This document shows, piece after piece, positions 1 through 7,902 of a stretch of DNA of 64,000 bases (position 1 is its first letter; every line of letters begins with the position of its first letter). The translations under genes and the position numbers were made by a program. This stretch comes from Geodermatophilus sp. YIM 151500. Lineage in GTDB: Bacteria > Actinomycetota > Actinomycetes > Mycobacteriales > Geodermatophilaceae. Location: the NCBI RefSeq assembly GCF_025716945.1, contig NZ_JAOVZT010000004.1:26391-90390 (forward strand), in the 5' to 3' direction. The notes under the pieces are model-generated. The model saw only the letters and a program-made list of their open reading frames with translations. It was not told the origin of the DNA and made no database searches.

Positions 1-145
1 CGGTCCGGAGGACCGCGATGACACCGCGGTGCGGTCCGGAGGACCGCGATGACACCGCGGTGCGGTCCGGAGGACCTCGATGACACCGCGGTGCGGTCCG
101 GAGGACCTCGATGACACCGCGGTGCGGTCCGGAGGACCTCGATGT
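1..145. repeat. 31-bp tandem repeat, about 4.7 copies
   Basis: Units start at 1, 32, 63, 94 and 125, and the last is cut off near 145 as the sequence diverges. The array probably continues left of the window. Each unit holds two inverted repeats: CGGTCC-GGA-GGACCG (in units 3-5 the right arm reads GGACCT) and the perfect palindrome CACCGCGGTG. The array ends 10 bases before the stop codon end of the minus-strand dppF gene, so it lies just downstream of that operon. Every unit could fold as two small hairpins in RNA. Confidence 0.95.
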
Positions 146-155
146 CCCGGCCTGC

Positions 156-1169
156 TCACTCCACCGGGACGACGTGGCGCGCCTCGGCGAAGTGGCAGGC
201 CGACGGGTGCCCCTGCCCCCGGTCGACCAGCGCCGGCGGGTCGGTGGCGCAGACGTCCTGGGCCTTCCAGCAGCGGGTGCGGAAGCGGCACCCGGACGGC
301 GGATCGGCCGGGCTGGGCACGTCGCCGGTCAGCAGGATCCGCTCCTTCTGCCCGCGCAGGTGCGGCTCGTGCACCGGCACCGACGAGAGCAGGGCCTGGG
401 TGTAGGGGTGCGCGGGCGAGCCGTACACCTCCATGTCCGTGCCGGTCTCCACGACGCTGCCCAGGTACATGACGGCGACCCGGTCGGAGATGTGCCGCAC
501 CACGGAGAGGTCGTGGGCGATGAACACGTAGGCCAGGCCGAACTCGTCCTGCAGGTCCTCGAGCAGGTTGACCACCTGGGCCTGCACGGAGACGTCGAGG
601 GCCGACACCGGCTCGTCGCAGACGATGATCTCCGGTTGCAGGGCCAGCGCCCGGGCGATGCCGATGCGCTGCCGCTGGCCGCCCGAGAACTGGTGCGGGT
701 AGCGGTTGACGTAGTCGGGGTTGAGGCCGACCCGCTCCAGCAGCTCGCGGGCCCGCTTGCGCCGGTCCTTCTTCGGGACGACGTCGCTGTGGATCTCCCA
801 GCCCTCGGCCACGATGTCGCCGACGGTCATCCGCGGGTTCAGCGACGAGTAGGGGTCCTGGAAGATGATCTGCACGCGGCGCCGGTAGTCCTTCAGCGCG
901 CGGCCGCTCATCTTCCCGACGTCCTTGCCGTGGAACAGGATCTGCCCGGCCGTCGGCTTCTCCAGGCCCATCAGCAGCTTGGCCACGGTCGACTTGCCGC
1001 AGCCGGACTCGCCCACCAGGCCCAGGCTCTCGCCCCGGTGCAGCGTGAGGTCGACGCCGTCGACGGCGTGCACGTGACCGACGACCCGGCGGGCGATGAC
1101 GCCCAGGGTCAGCGGGAAGTGCTTGACCAGCCCGCGGACCTCGAGGATCGGCTCGCGCCCCTCAGGCAT
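156..1169 (-). CDS. dppF: Dipeptide/oligopeptide ABC transporter ATP-binding protein (DppF/OppF type)
   Basis: This is a cytoplasmic ATPase of a peptide importer. The 337-aa protein has Walker [10 protein letters not shown] at residues 53-61, Q-loop FQDP at about 103, signature SGGQ at 162-165 and Walker B IVCDEP at 182-187. The C-terminal region (FRTRCW..C) matches the oligopeptide/dipeptide transporter tail that can carry an Fe-S or zinc-type cysteine cluster. It is the last gene of a five-gene operon. Its ATG start at 1169 overlaps the end of the upstream ATPase by 8 nt, indicating translational coupling. The family is well recognised, but the exact substrate (dipeptide, oligopeptide or another small peptide) cannot be read from sequence. 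Confidence 0.93.
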   Translation of the reverse strand: MPEGREPILEVRGLVKHFPLTLGVIARRVVGHVHAVDGVDLTLHRGESLGLVGESGCGKSTVAKLLMGLEKPTAGQILFHGKDVGKMSGRALKDYRRRVQIIFQDPYSSLNPRMTVGDIVAEGWEIHSDVVPKKDRRKRARELLERVGLNPDYVNRYPHQFSGGQRQRIGIARALALQPEIIVCDEPVSALDVSVQAQVVNLLEDLQDEFGLAYVFIAHDLSVVRHISDRVAVMYLGSVVETGTDMEVYGSPAHPYTQALLSSVPVHEPHLRGQKERILLTGDVPSPADPPSGCRFRTRCWKAQDVCATDPPALVDRGQGHPSACHFAEARHVVPVE

Positions 1170-2175
1170 GCAGGACCTCCTCGCGGTAGTGGCAGGCGCT
1201 GGCCCGGCCGGGCGCGCCGACCGGCAGCAGCAGCGGGACGTCGTCGTCGCAGTCCTTGCCGGGCGGGGCGTTCTCGAGCACCCGGCGCGGGCACCGCGGG
1301 TGGAACGCGCAACCCGGCGGGATGCGGGCGAGGTCCGGCGGCGTGCCGACGATCGGGCGCAGCCGGGTGCCCTTGGCCTCCACCGCCGGCACCGAGGCCA
1401 TGAGGCCCTCGGTGTAGGGATGGGTCGGGTCGGTGAACACCTCGTCGACCGTGCCGGTCTCGACGACCCGGCCGGCGTACATGACGACCACCCGGTCGGC
1501 GACCTCGTTGACCACGCCCAGGTCGTGGGTGATGAGCAGCAGGCCCATGCCGGTGTCGCGCTGGAGCTCCTGCAGCAGCTCCATGATCTGCGCCTGCACC
1601 GTCACGTCGAGTGCGGTGGTCGGCTCGTCGGCGATGAGCACCTTGGGGTCCAGCGCCAGCGCCATGGCGATCATGACGCGCTGGCGCATGCCACCGGAGA
1701 ACTGGTGCGGGAAGGAGCCGGCACGCCGGCGCGCCGCCGGGATGTGCACCCGGTCGAGCAGCTCGATCGCGGCCTCCCTGGCCTCCTTGCGGCTGGTGCC
1801 GCGGTGCGCCCGGAACATCTCGGCGATCTGGTGACCGACGGTGAACACCGGGTTCAGCGCCGACAGCGCGTCCTGGAAGATCATCGAGATGCCGGGGCCA
1901 CGGACGGCGCGCTGCTCCTCCGCCGAGGCGGTCAGCAGGTCGCGCCCCTCGAACAACACCCGGCCGCCGGTGACGTAGCCCGGCGGCGAGTCGAGGATGC
2001 CCATGACCGCCTGCACGCTGACGCTCTTCCCCGAGCCCGACTCGCCGAGGATCGCCAGCGTCTCGCCGGTGCCGACCTGGTAGCTGATCTCGTTGACCGC
2101 CCGGACCACGCCCTTGGGGGTGCGGAACTCGACGGAGAGGTCCTCGACCTCGAGGACCGGGTCGGAGGTGGTCAT
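1162..2175 (-). CDS. dppD: Dipeptide/oligopeptide ABC transporter ATP-binding protein (DppD/OppD type)
   Basis: This is the partner ATPase of the peptide importer. The 337-aa protein has Walker A GESGSGKS at residues 44-51, signature FSGGMRQR, Walker B VLIADEP and a C-terminal oligopeptide-transporter extension with cysteines (CAFHPRC). The start at 2175 is preferred although the frame is open far upstream, because ATG there overlaps the permease stop in a TGATG arrangement and begins the conserved domain ([13 protein letters not shown]). The heterodimeric pair DppD/DppF would power the DppBC channel at the inner face of the membrane. Confidence 0.93.
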   Translation of the reverse strand: MTTSDPVLEVEDLSVEFRTPKGVVRAVNEISYQVGTGETLAILGESGSGKSVSVQAVMGILDSPPGYVTGGRVLFEGRDLLTASAEEQRAVRGPGISMIFQDALSALNPVFTVGHQIAEMFRAHRGTSRKEAREAAIELLDRVHIPAARRRAGSFPHQFSGGMRQRVMIAMALALDPKVLIADEPTTALDVTVQAQIMELLQELQRDTGMGLLLITHDLGVVNEVADRVVVMYAGRVVETGTVDEVFTDPTHPYTEGLMASVPAVEAKGTRLRPIVGTPPDLARIPPGCAFHPRCPRRVLENAPPGKDCDDDVPLLLPVGAPGRASACHYREEVLHA

Positions 2176-3158
2176 CACCGCAGCTTCGGGTCGAGGGCGT
2201 CGCGCAGCGCGTCGCCGATCAGGATGAACGAGAGGACGGTCAGCGACAGGAAGGCGCTGGGGAAGAAGATCAGGTGAGCGGCGTCGCGCAGCCGGTTCTG
2301 CGCCGAGTTGATCTGCAGGCCCCACGAGATCTCGGGCAGCTGGAGCCCGATGCCGAGGAAGGTCAGCGTCGCCTCGGCGGCGATCAGGGTGCCGACGTAG
2401 ATCGTCGAGTAGACCAGCACGGGCGCGACCGCGTTGGGCAGGATGTGCCGGGTCAGCACCCGGCCCGTGGAGCCGCCCAGCGCCCGGGCCGCCTGCACGT
2501 AGTCGGCCTCCTTGACCGAGACCACCGTCGAGCGGACCAGCCGCATGGCAGTCATCCAGCCGAACACGACGAGCGCCAGCGCGACCTCGAGGACGCCGCG
2601 GTCGGGCAGCACCGACAGCAGGATGAATGCGCCCAGGATGAGCGGCAGGCCGTAGAAGATGTCGGCGAGCCGGGCCAGCAAGCTGTCGATCCAGCCGCCG
2701 TAGTAGCCGGCCAGCGAGCCGATGACCACCCCGATGAGCAGCGTACCGAGCATGGCGAGGAAGCCGATCGACACCGACACCTGGGCGCCGTGGACCACGT
2801 TGGCGTAGTAGTCGCAGCCCTGCACGTCGTAGCCGAACCAGGCGCCGGCGCTCGGCCCGTCCGCCGACCGGGAGAGGTCGCAGTCCCGCGGGTCGGTGCG
2901 CGTGAACAACGTCGGGAAGGCCGCCATCAACAGGAAGACCGTCAGCAGGACGGCGCCGACCAGGAAGAACGGGTTCTTCCGCAGGCTGCGCCACGCGTCC
3001 GACCAGAGGCTGGCCTCGCCGATGTCCTCGCTGCCGGCCGCCTTGGCCTCGAGGGTGGTCGCCGCCCACCCCTCGGCGCGGTCGGTGGCCTCGGGCGGCC
3101 GTCCGGTGACCTGTCCCTCGGTGGGCCGGCGCTCGGTCCCGGCACGCTGGTCAGTCAT
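2175..3158 (-). CDS. dppC: Dipeptide ABC transporter permease (DppC/OppC type)
   Basis: This is an inner-membrane permease of 327 aa. A long charged cytoplasmic N-terminus of about 60 residues is followed by an N-terminal membrane segment (FFLVGAVLLTVFLLMAAF). The binding-protein-dependent transport domain with about five more membrane helices comes next. The EAA-loop region (AARALGGSTGRVLTRHILPN) contacts the ATPases. It overlaps dppB by 8 nt and dppD by 1 nt. The large extracytoplasmic insertion with cysteines (DCDLS, QGCDYY) before the permease domain is typical of the OppC N-terminal region in actinobacteria. Confidence 0.92.
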   Translation of the reverse strand: MTDQRAGTERRPTEGQVTGRPPEATDRAEGWAATTLEAKAAGSEDIGEASLWSDAWRSLRKNPFFLVGAVLLTVFLLMAAFPTLFTRTDPRDCDLSRSADGPSAGAWFGYDVQGCDYYANVVHGAQVSVSIGFLAMLGTLLIGVVIGSLAGYYGGWIDSLLARLADIFYGLPLILGAFILLSVLPDRGVLEVALALVVFGWMTAMRLVRSTVVSVKEADYVQAARALGGSTGRVLTRHILPNAVAPVLVYSTIYVGTLIAAEATLTFLGIGLQLPEISWGLQINSAQNRLRDAAHLIFFPSAFLSLTVLSFILIGDALRDALDPKLR

Positions 3159-4074
3159 AGCGGATCCTCGGGTCCAGGAGGGCGTACAGGACGTCGACCA
3201 CCAGGTTGAAGAAGATGTAGAAGAAGACGAACAGGGTCACGATGCCGACGACGACGGCGCCCTCCTGGCGCAGCACCGAGTCGTACACCGCCCGGCCGAG
3301 GCCGGGGATGTTGAAGATGGTCTCGGTCACGATCGCCCCGGCCATCAGCGAACCGACGTCGGCACCGATGTAGGTGACCACCGGGATCAGGCTGTTGCGC
3401 AGGGTGTGCTTGCCGACGACGACCGACGGCTTGAGCCCCTTGGCGCGGGCGGTGCGCACGTAGTCCTGGCGGAGGTTCTCGGCCAGGCTGGTGCGGGTCA
3501 ACCGCGCGACGTAGGCCAGCGACAGGCTGGCCAGCACCAGCCCGGGCAGCAGGTAGCTGTAGAGGCCTTCGTTGATGCCGGACGTCGGGAAGATCGGGAA
3601 GCGCAGGCCGAAGAGGTACTGGGCGACGAAGCCGAGCACGAAGACCGGGATCGACACGATCAGCGTCGTGGTGACGAGGACCAGGTTGTCGAAGAAGGAG
3701 CCCCGGCGGATGCCGGCGAGGATGCCGGCGACCAGGCCGATGACCGCCTCGAAGAACACGGCGACGGCGGCGAGCTTCGCGGTCACGGGCAACCGCTGCT
3801 CGATGGTGTCGAGGACGGCGCGGCCGGAGAAGTCGGTCCCGAAGTCGCCCTGCAGCAGACCACCGACGTACTTGACGTACTGGAGCCAGAGCGGGTCGTC
3901 GAGGTTGTACTCGGCGCGCAGCTGCGCCTGGACGGCCTCCGAGAGCGGCCGGTCACCGGCGAGCGCGCGGATCGGGTCGCCGGGCAGCGCGTACACCATC
4001 GCGAAGATGAGGAACGACGCGCCGATGAGCACGGGGATCGTGAGCAGCAGGCGCCGGGCGATGTAACGCCCCAT
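3151..4074 (-). CDS. dppB: Dipeptide ABC transporter permease (DppB/OppB type)
   Basis: This 307-aa polytopic membrane protein starts MGRYIARRLLLTIPVLIGAS, the canonical DppB opening. A periplasmic segment carries the family motif LNLDDPLW-like sequence (YNLDDPLWLQY), and an EAA loop (ARAKGLKPSVVVGKHTLRN) follows. It pairs with DppC to form the translocation pore. It is separated from dppA by 274 bp that contain direct repeats and a strong hairpin, so its expression is probably lower than that of the binding protein. Confidence 0.92.
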   Translation of the reverse strand: MGRYIARRLLLTIPVLIGASFLIFAMVYALPGDPIRALAGDRPLSEAVQAQLRAEYNLDDPLWLQYVKYVGGLLQGDFGTDFSGRAVLDTIEQRLPVTAKLAAVAVFFEAVIGLVAGILAGIRRGSFFDNLVLVTTTLIVSIPVFVLGFVAQYLFGLRFPIFPTSGINEGLYSYLLPGLVLASLSLAYVARLTRTSLAENLRQDYVRTARAKGLKPSVVVGKHTLRNSLIPVVTYIGADVGSLMAGAIVTETIFNIPGLGRAVYDSVLRQEGAVVVGIVTLFVFFYIFFNLVVDVLYALLDPRIRYD

Positions 4075-4203
4075 GCACTGCCTCCAGGGATGTCGGACCG
4101 GTGCCCTCGTGAGGACCGGTCGGAGGGGTCGGGCTGGTCGGTCGGCTCAGGCTAGTGCCGGGGGGATCCGGCCTCCTGGCGGGTGGAACGGGGGCAGGGC
4201 CGG

Positions 4204-4289
4204 CCCCTGGACGCGGCGGAGCGCCCGCCCCGGACGCAGCGGAGGGGCCGGTCCCGGACGACGTAGAGCGCCCGCCCCGGACGCAGCGG
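4204..4289. repeat. Direct repeats between dppA and dppB
   Basis: A 24-bp sequence containing GCGCCCGCCCCGGACGCAGC occurs at 4219-4242 and again, identical, at 4266-4289, a period of 47 bp. A degenerate partial copy (CCCCTGGACGCGGCGG) lies at 4204-4219. The repeats sit in the untranslated gap of the peptide-transport operon beside the hairpin at 4288-4319. Confidence 0.8.
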
Positions 4290-4319
4290 TGCGCCCGACC
4301 CCGGAGGGCCGGGCGCACC
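4288..4319 (-). terminator. Hairpin downstream of dppA, probable partial terminator or RNA-stabilising stem
   Basis: A perfect 10-bp inverted repeat, GGTGCGCCCG at 4288-4297 and CGGGCGCACC at 4310-4319, encloses a 12-nt loop. It lies about 30 nt past the dppA stop and before dppB on the same transcript. It has no T-tract. Such stems between a binding-protein gene and its permease genes commonly limit read-through or protect the upstream mRNA; which applies here is inference. Confidence 0.6.
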
Positions 4320-4348
4320 CCTGCATCCCGGTGCGGGTCAGCCGCGCG

Positions 4349-5995
4349 TCACTCGGTGACCTGGACCGCAGCCGTGTCGATCCGCCCGAAGGCGTTGATG
4401 ACCACGTTGCTGACCCGGTCGGAGTGGGCGAGCTGGTTGGTGCGGTGGAACAGCGGGGCAGCCGGCATCTGGGCGATGAGCAGGTCCTCGGCCGCCTGGT
4501 AGGCCTCGATGGCCGCCTCGTTGCTGTCGGCCGCGTTGCCCTGCTGGAGGAGCGCGTCGAACTCGGGGTTGCTGAAGAACGTGACGTTCGAGCCGGCCGG
4601 CGGGATCGCCGCGGTGCTGTAGAGCGGGCCGAGGAAGTTCTCCGCCACCGGGTAGTCCATGATCCAGCCGGACCGGAAGGGGCCGGTCATGCCCTGCGCG
4701 TCCTGCAGCGGCAGGTACTCGGCGAACTGCAGGTCACCGCGGAGCTGGTACTCGACGCCCAGGTTCTCGCGGATCTGGTTGCCGACGGCCTGCATCCACT
4801 CCTCGTGGCCGGCGCCGGCGTTGAACCACAGGTCCACCGGCTCGCTGCGGTCGAAGCCGGCCTGGTCGAGGAGCTGGTTGGCCTGCTCGACGTCCAGCAC
4901 GCAGACGTCGCACGCGTCCTCGCGGTGGCCGTCGACGACGGGGCTGATGAACGAGGTGGCCGGCTGCCGGGTGCCCTGGAAGATGGCGTCGGAGATGGCC
5001 TGGCGGTCGATGGCCAGGGAGAACGCGCGGCGCACGTCGGGGTCGGCGAAGCGCTCGTCGTAGGTCGGGAAGCCCAGCGAGGTGATGTCGCCGTAGGCCG
5101 ACTCGATGAACCGGTCGCCGAACTCGCCCTCGGCCGACGCGATCGCGTCCGGCGGGATGGTGTCGACGATGTCGAGCGAGCCGCCCTGCAGGTCGGTGTA
5201 GGCGGTGTTCAGCTCGGTGTAGATGCGGTACTCCAACGTCTCGGCGTTGGCGACCTCGCCGGCGTAGTCGTCGAAGCGGGTCAGCGTGATGCCCTGCCCG
5301 GGGACGAAGGGCTCCTCGGCCATGAACGGGCCGTTGCCGATCGGCTGCTCGCCGAAGCCCTGGGGGTCGTCGAAGAACGCCGGGGGCAGCGGGAAGAAGG
5401 CCGTGTACCCGGTGGTGGTCGGCCACTGCGCGTAGGGAGCCGACAGGGTGACCTCGAAGGTCAGGTCGTCGACGACCTGCAGGCCGGACATCTCCTGCGC
5501 GGCGGGCGCACCACCGGTCTCCGGCGCCTGCAGGTCGGCGTACCCGGCCACGTTGGAGAAGAAGTAGGAGTTGCCCTGGGCGTTGGTGCTCAGCGCGGTG
5601 TAGTTCCAGGCGTCGACGAAGGACTGGGCGTCGACCGGGGAGCCGTCGTGGAAGGTCCAGCCGTCGTTGAGGGTGACGGTCCAGGTCGTCTGGTCGACGG
5701 ACTCGATGGACTCGGCGACGCCGGTGTAGACCGCCTCGTTGGTCTCGGCGTCGTACTCGACCAGACCCGTCCACAGGGAGTCGACGACCTGGCCACCCTC
5801 GGTCTCGTTGGTGTTGCCGGGGACCAGCGGGTTCTCGGGCTCGCCGATGTAGATGCTGTACGACCCGCCGCTGCTGGCAGCGCCCGCACCGCCGCCGCCG
5901 CTGCCCTCGTCCTCGCCACCGCCGCAGGCCGACAGCGTCAGGGCGCCCACGACGCCAGACGCGATCAGCGCGGCACCGCGCTTGCTCAACTTCAC
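4349..5995 (-). CDS. dppA: Peptide ABC transporter substrate-binding lipoprotein (family 5)
   Basis: This is an extracellular solute-binding protein of 548 aa, the usual DppA/OppA length, that captures peptides for DppBCDF. The frame stays open upstream, but a GTG at 5995 is the best start: it follows AGGGAGG at proper spacing and begins a lipoprotein signal peptide with lipobox L-S-A-C, lipidated Cys at about residue 24, then a Gly/Ser/Glu-rich linker. The body shows family-5 features such as GTGLVEYD-like (LWTGLVEYDAETNEAV) near the N-terminus and FHDGSPVDAQSFVDAWNY. It is the first gene of the operon. Confidence 0.92.
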   Translation of the reverse strand: MKLSKRGAALIASGVVGALTLSACGGGEDEGSGGGGAGAASSGGSYSIYIGEPENPLVPGNTNETEGGQVVDSLWTGLVEYDAETNEAVYTGVAESIESVDQTTWTVTLNDGWTFHDGSPVDAQSFVDAWNYTALSTNAQGNSYFFSNVAGYADLQAPETGGAPAAQEMSGLQVVDDLTFEVTLSAPYAQWPTTTGYTAFFPLPPAFFDDPQGFGEQPIGNGPFMAEEPFVPGQGITLTRFDDYAGEVANAETLEYRIYTELNTAYTDLQGGSLDIVDTIPPDAIASAEGEFGDRFIESAYGDITSLGFPTYDERFADPDVRRAFSLAIDRQAISDAIFQGTRQPATSFISPVVDGHREDACDVCVLDVEQANQLLDQAGFDRSEPVDLWFNAGAGHEEWMQAVGNQIRENLGVEYQLRGDLQFAEYLPLQDAQGMTGPFRSGWIMDYPVAENFLGPLYSTAAIPPAGSNVTFFSNPEFDALLQQGNAADSNEAAIEAYQAAEDLLIAQMPAAPLFHRTNQLAHSDRVSNVVINAFGRIDTAAVQVTE

Positions 5996-6134
5996 GAGAC
6001 ATGCCTCCCTGACCCCGCGGTGGCGGGGGGAACGGATTGTTCGACCAGCACCGGCTCGCCCCGTCGGTCGACGGACGGATCTCCCGGTGCGGACGCGCCC
6101 AGCAGGCCGCAGCCCTCTCGGCACGCTGCGAGCG

Positions 6135-6164
6135 ACCCTAGGCGCGCCTTCTCCGGAGCGTCCA
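6135..6164 (-). promoter_or_regulatory. Candidate promoter of the dpp operon
   Basis: Reading the minus strand, TGGACG (6164-6159) is followed by an 18-bp spacer and TAGGGT (6140-6135), a good actinobacterial -10 of TANNNT form. This predicts a start of transcription near 6128 and a 5-prime leader of about 130 nt before the dppA GTG. The assignment rests on motif and position only. Confidence 0.4.
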
Positions 6165-6203
6165 CGGCCGAGTCCCATTCGTGACCTTCGTGTCCCAGGC
6201 GCC

Positions 6204-6237
6204 CCACGGCACGCCGTGGACGGGCCGTCCGGACGGC
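6204..6237. repeat. Two adjacent palindromes in the gap between dppA and the NUDIX gene
   Basis: CCACGGC-AC-GCCGTGG lies at 6204-6219 and the perfect 14-bp palindrome GCCGTCCGGACGGC at 6224-6237. They are in the 369-bp gap 5996-6364, which has no convincing gene. They lie downstream of the NUDIX stop and upstream of the proposed dpp promoter, so they may end NUDIX transcription or bind a regulator. Nothing else is recognised in the gap. Confidence 0.6.
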
Positions 6238-6364
6238 GACGAACGCTCGTCCACCCCCCGTGTTCCGTCACTTTTTCAGCGCGATTCCCGGCCTTTCCTG
6301 CCGAGTGCGGGCGCCGTCGCGGACCGCGGGCAGGACGCCGGGCAGCATGTCGGGCAGCGGCCCG

Positions 6365-7123
6365 TCACGAGCGGGCGAGCAGGGCCCGGACGGCGGGCAG
6401 CAGCGGGCGGTCGGCGGGGATCCAGTCGAGCGCCGCGAGCTCCTCGGCCCGCACCCAGCGGAGCTCCGCGTGCTCGGCGGCCGCGAGCTCGCCCGAGGCC
6501 TCGCGGGCCCACCACACCCGCAGGGTCGACGCACCCGGCGCGCCGCCGCCGACCACGCCGTCGAGCACGACCTCGCCGAGGAACGCCTGCGGTGCCACGA
6601 CGACACCGAGCTCCTCCCGGCACTCGCGCACCAGCCCGTCGAGTTCCGGTTCCCCCGGTTCCACCTTGCCACCGGGGAACTCCCAGCAGCCGTCGTAGGG
6701 CCCCCCGGCGCGCCGCGCCACGAGCACCCGGTCGCCGCGGACGATCGCCGCACCGACCACCTGGACGACGCCCGCGGCCGCCCGGGAGGCAGCCGCGGCG
6801 TACACCTCCTGGTGGTCGCGCATGGCCCGCAGCACGCGGGGCCGCAGCACCAGCTCCTCGACCGCGCCCCGCAGCACCGGGGGGACCCGTGGCTCCCAGT
6901 CGACCTGCTCGGTCACCAGCGTGCCGGCGCCGGTGGCGGTGAAGCGGCGGGTGTGGGCCAGCCGGCGCCGTCCGCCCGGGGCCGCGGCGTAGGCGTCGTG
7001 CTCCGGCCGGACGGCGGCCACCTGCACCAGCGGTCCCGGCCACGGCGGCGGGGTGGCCTGCGCGACGTCGTAGGCGACCGTCAGCGGAGCACCCACGAGG
7101 GTGGTGAACCGCAGCCGCAGCAC
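6365..7123 (-). CDS. NUDIX hydrolase with N-terminal SRPBCC-like domain
   Basis: The last 125 or so residues form a MutT-type NUDIX domain. The complete Nudix box (G-x5-E-x7-RE-x2-EE-x-G) starts at about residue 150 in the context WEFPGGKVEPGE, typical of 8-oxo-dGTP or similar nucleotide diphosphatases. The first 120 residues look like an SRPBCC/polyketide-cyclase-like fold (repeated Arg-rich strands, then a terminal helix LRPRVLRAMRDHQEVY). The chosen GTG start at 7123 follows GGGGAGGGGAG and gives 252 aa; the frame is open further upstream into the divergent gene but shows no conserved sequence there. The start is only 33 bp from the divergent Rrf2 gene. Confidence 0.8.
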   Translation of the reverse strand: MLRLRFTTLVGAPLTVAYDVAQATPPPWPGPLVQVAAVRPEHDAYAAAPGGRRRLAHTRRFTATGAGTLVTEQVDWEPRVPPVLRGAVEELVLRPRVLRAMRDHQEVYAAAASRAAAGVVQVVGAAIVRGDRVLVARRAGGPYDGCWEFPGGKVEPGEPELDGLVRECREELGVVVAPQAFLGEVVLDGVVGGGAPGASTLRVWWAREASGELAAAEHAELRWVRAEELAALDWIPADRPLLPAVRALLARS

Positions 7124-7156
7124 CGCACTCCCCTCCCCGAGGCGCAGGATGGGCCG

Positions 7157-7639
7157 GTGCGCATCACCGCTCGCGTCGACTACGCCGTCCGCGCCGCCCT
7201 GGAGCTGGCGGCCGCGGCGCCCGGTGCGCTGACCTGCGACCGGATCGCCACGGCGCAGGACATCCCGGTCCGTTTCCTGCAGGCCATCCTGGCCGACCTC
7301 CAGCACGCCCGCCTGGTGACCAGCCAGCGGGGGCGGGACGGCGGGTACCGGCTGGCGCTGCCGGCCTCGGAGGTGTCCGTGGCGCGGGTCATGCGGATCG
7401 AGCAGGGCTTCCTCGCCGAGGTGCACGGCCAGCGCCCGGAGGACGTCGACAACCCTGGGGCCGCCGCGGCGCTCGGCGCGGTCTGGGTCGCCGCGCGGGA
7501 GGCCTACCGGCAGGTGCTCGAGGAGGTCACGCTGGCCGACGTCGTCGCCGGCCGGCTGCCCGCGCGGGTCGCCGAGCTGGTCGCCGTCGAGGACGCGTGG
7601 CGCTCCTTCGGCGACGCGCGCACCTCCGGCGTCCGCTGA
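7157..7639 (+). CDS. Rrf2 family transcriptional regulator
   Basis: This 160-aa DNA-binding protein begins VRITARVDYAVRAALELA, the hallmark Rrf2 winged-helix N-terminus. The recognition helix region IPVRFLQAILADLQ and wing TSQRGRDGGYRL follow. Only one cysteine (about residue 27) is present, so the three-cysteine Fe-S site of IscR/NsrR is absent. That makes it more like the CymR-type sulfur regulators. It sits directly upstream of the sulfite reductase operon and probably controls it (inference from context). The GTG start at 7157 has only a weak ribosome binding site. Confidence 0.88.
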   Translation: MRITARVDYAVRAALELAAAAPGALTCDRIATAQDIPVRFLQAILADLQHARLVTSQRGRDGGYRLALPASEVSVARVMRIEQGFLAEVHGQRPEDVDNPGAAAALGAVWVAAREAYRQVLEEVTLADVVAGRLPARVAELVAVEDAWRSFGDARTSGVR

Positions 7640-7710
7640 CCGGCGCGACACCGCCGTCCGCGGGGAGCCACGTGCGGCCTGCCGGCCGTTCGTGTGGCAC
7701 CATCGTGCGC

Positions 7711-7797
7711 ATGACGGACCGCGGCGCCCTGCTCGTCGCGCGTCTGCACATCGACCTGGCGCTGGTGTCCAGCGCGGTCTGTCGCGCCGCGCGCTGA
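7711..7797 (+). CDS. Short leader peptide upstream of the sulfite reductase operon
   Basis: This 28-aa ORF starts at ATG 7711. Its central ARLHIDLALVSSAVCRAAR matches the pattern (R-L-H-[IV]-D-L ... S-A-x-C-R) of the short putative leader peptides annotated before sulfur-assimilation genes in many actinobacteria. Cysteine-responsive attenuation by related upstream ORFs has been shown in mycobacteria. It has a single Cys codon near the end, is followed 10 nt later by a hairpin, and the sulfite reductase start is 105 nt downstream. The function as a cysteine sensor is inferred from family and position. Confidence 0.8.
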   Translation: MTDRGALLVARLHIDLALVSSAVCRAAR

Positions 7798-7807
7798 CCC
7801 CGCCCTC

Positions 7808-7825
7808 GCGCAGCGGCTGCTGCGC
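7808..7825 (+). promoter_or_regulatory. Hairpin after the leader peptide, candidate attenuator element
   Basis: GCGCAGC-GGCT-GCTGCGC forms a perfect 7-bp stem with a 4-nt loop, beginning 10 nt after the leader stop codon. It could be one arm of a switch that exposes or hides the ribosome binding site (GGAAG near 7887) of the sulfite reductase gene. Confidence 0.5.
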
Positions 7826-7902
7826 CCCCGATCGGTAGCGCCACGACACCGCGCCCGCGTGCCCCCCTGCGCGCTCGGTCCGGCGCAGGAAGAAGTACGA
7901 CC

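Noticed and set aside
1-145. A CRISPR array
   Set aside because: The 31-bp units are contiguous with no unique spacers.
1162-3069. A 635-residue open frame covering dppD and running into dppC
   Set aside because: Only the last 337 residues match an ABC ATPase. The upstream part is an Arg/Pro-rich shadow of dppC.
4349-6271. A longer start for the peptide-binding lipoprotein
   Set aside because: The upstream extension is Arg-rich, has no signal sequence and would bury the lipobox. GTG 5995 with AGGGAGG fits better.
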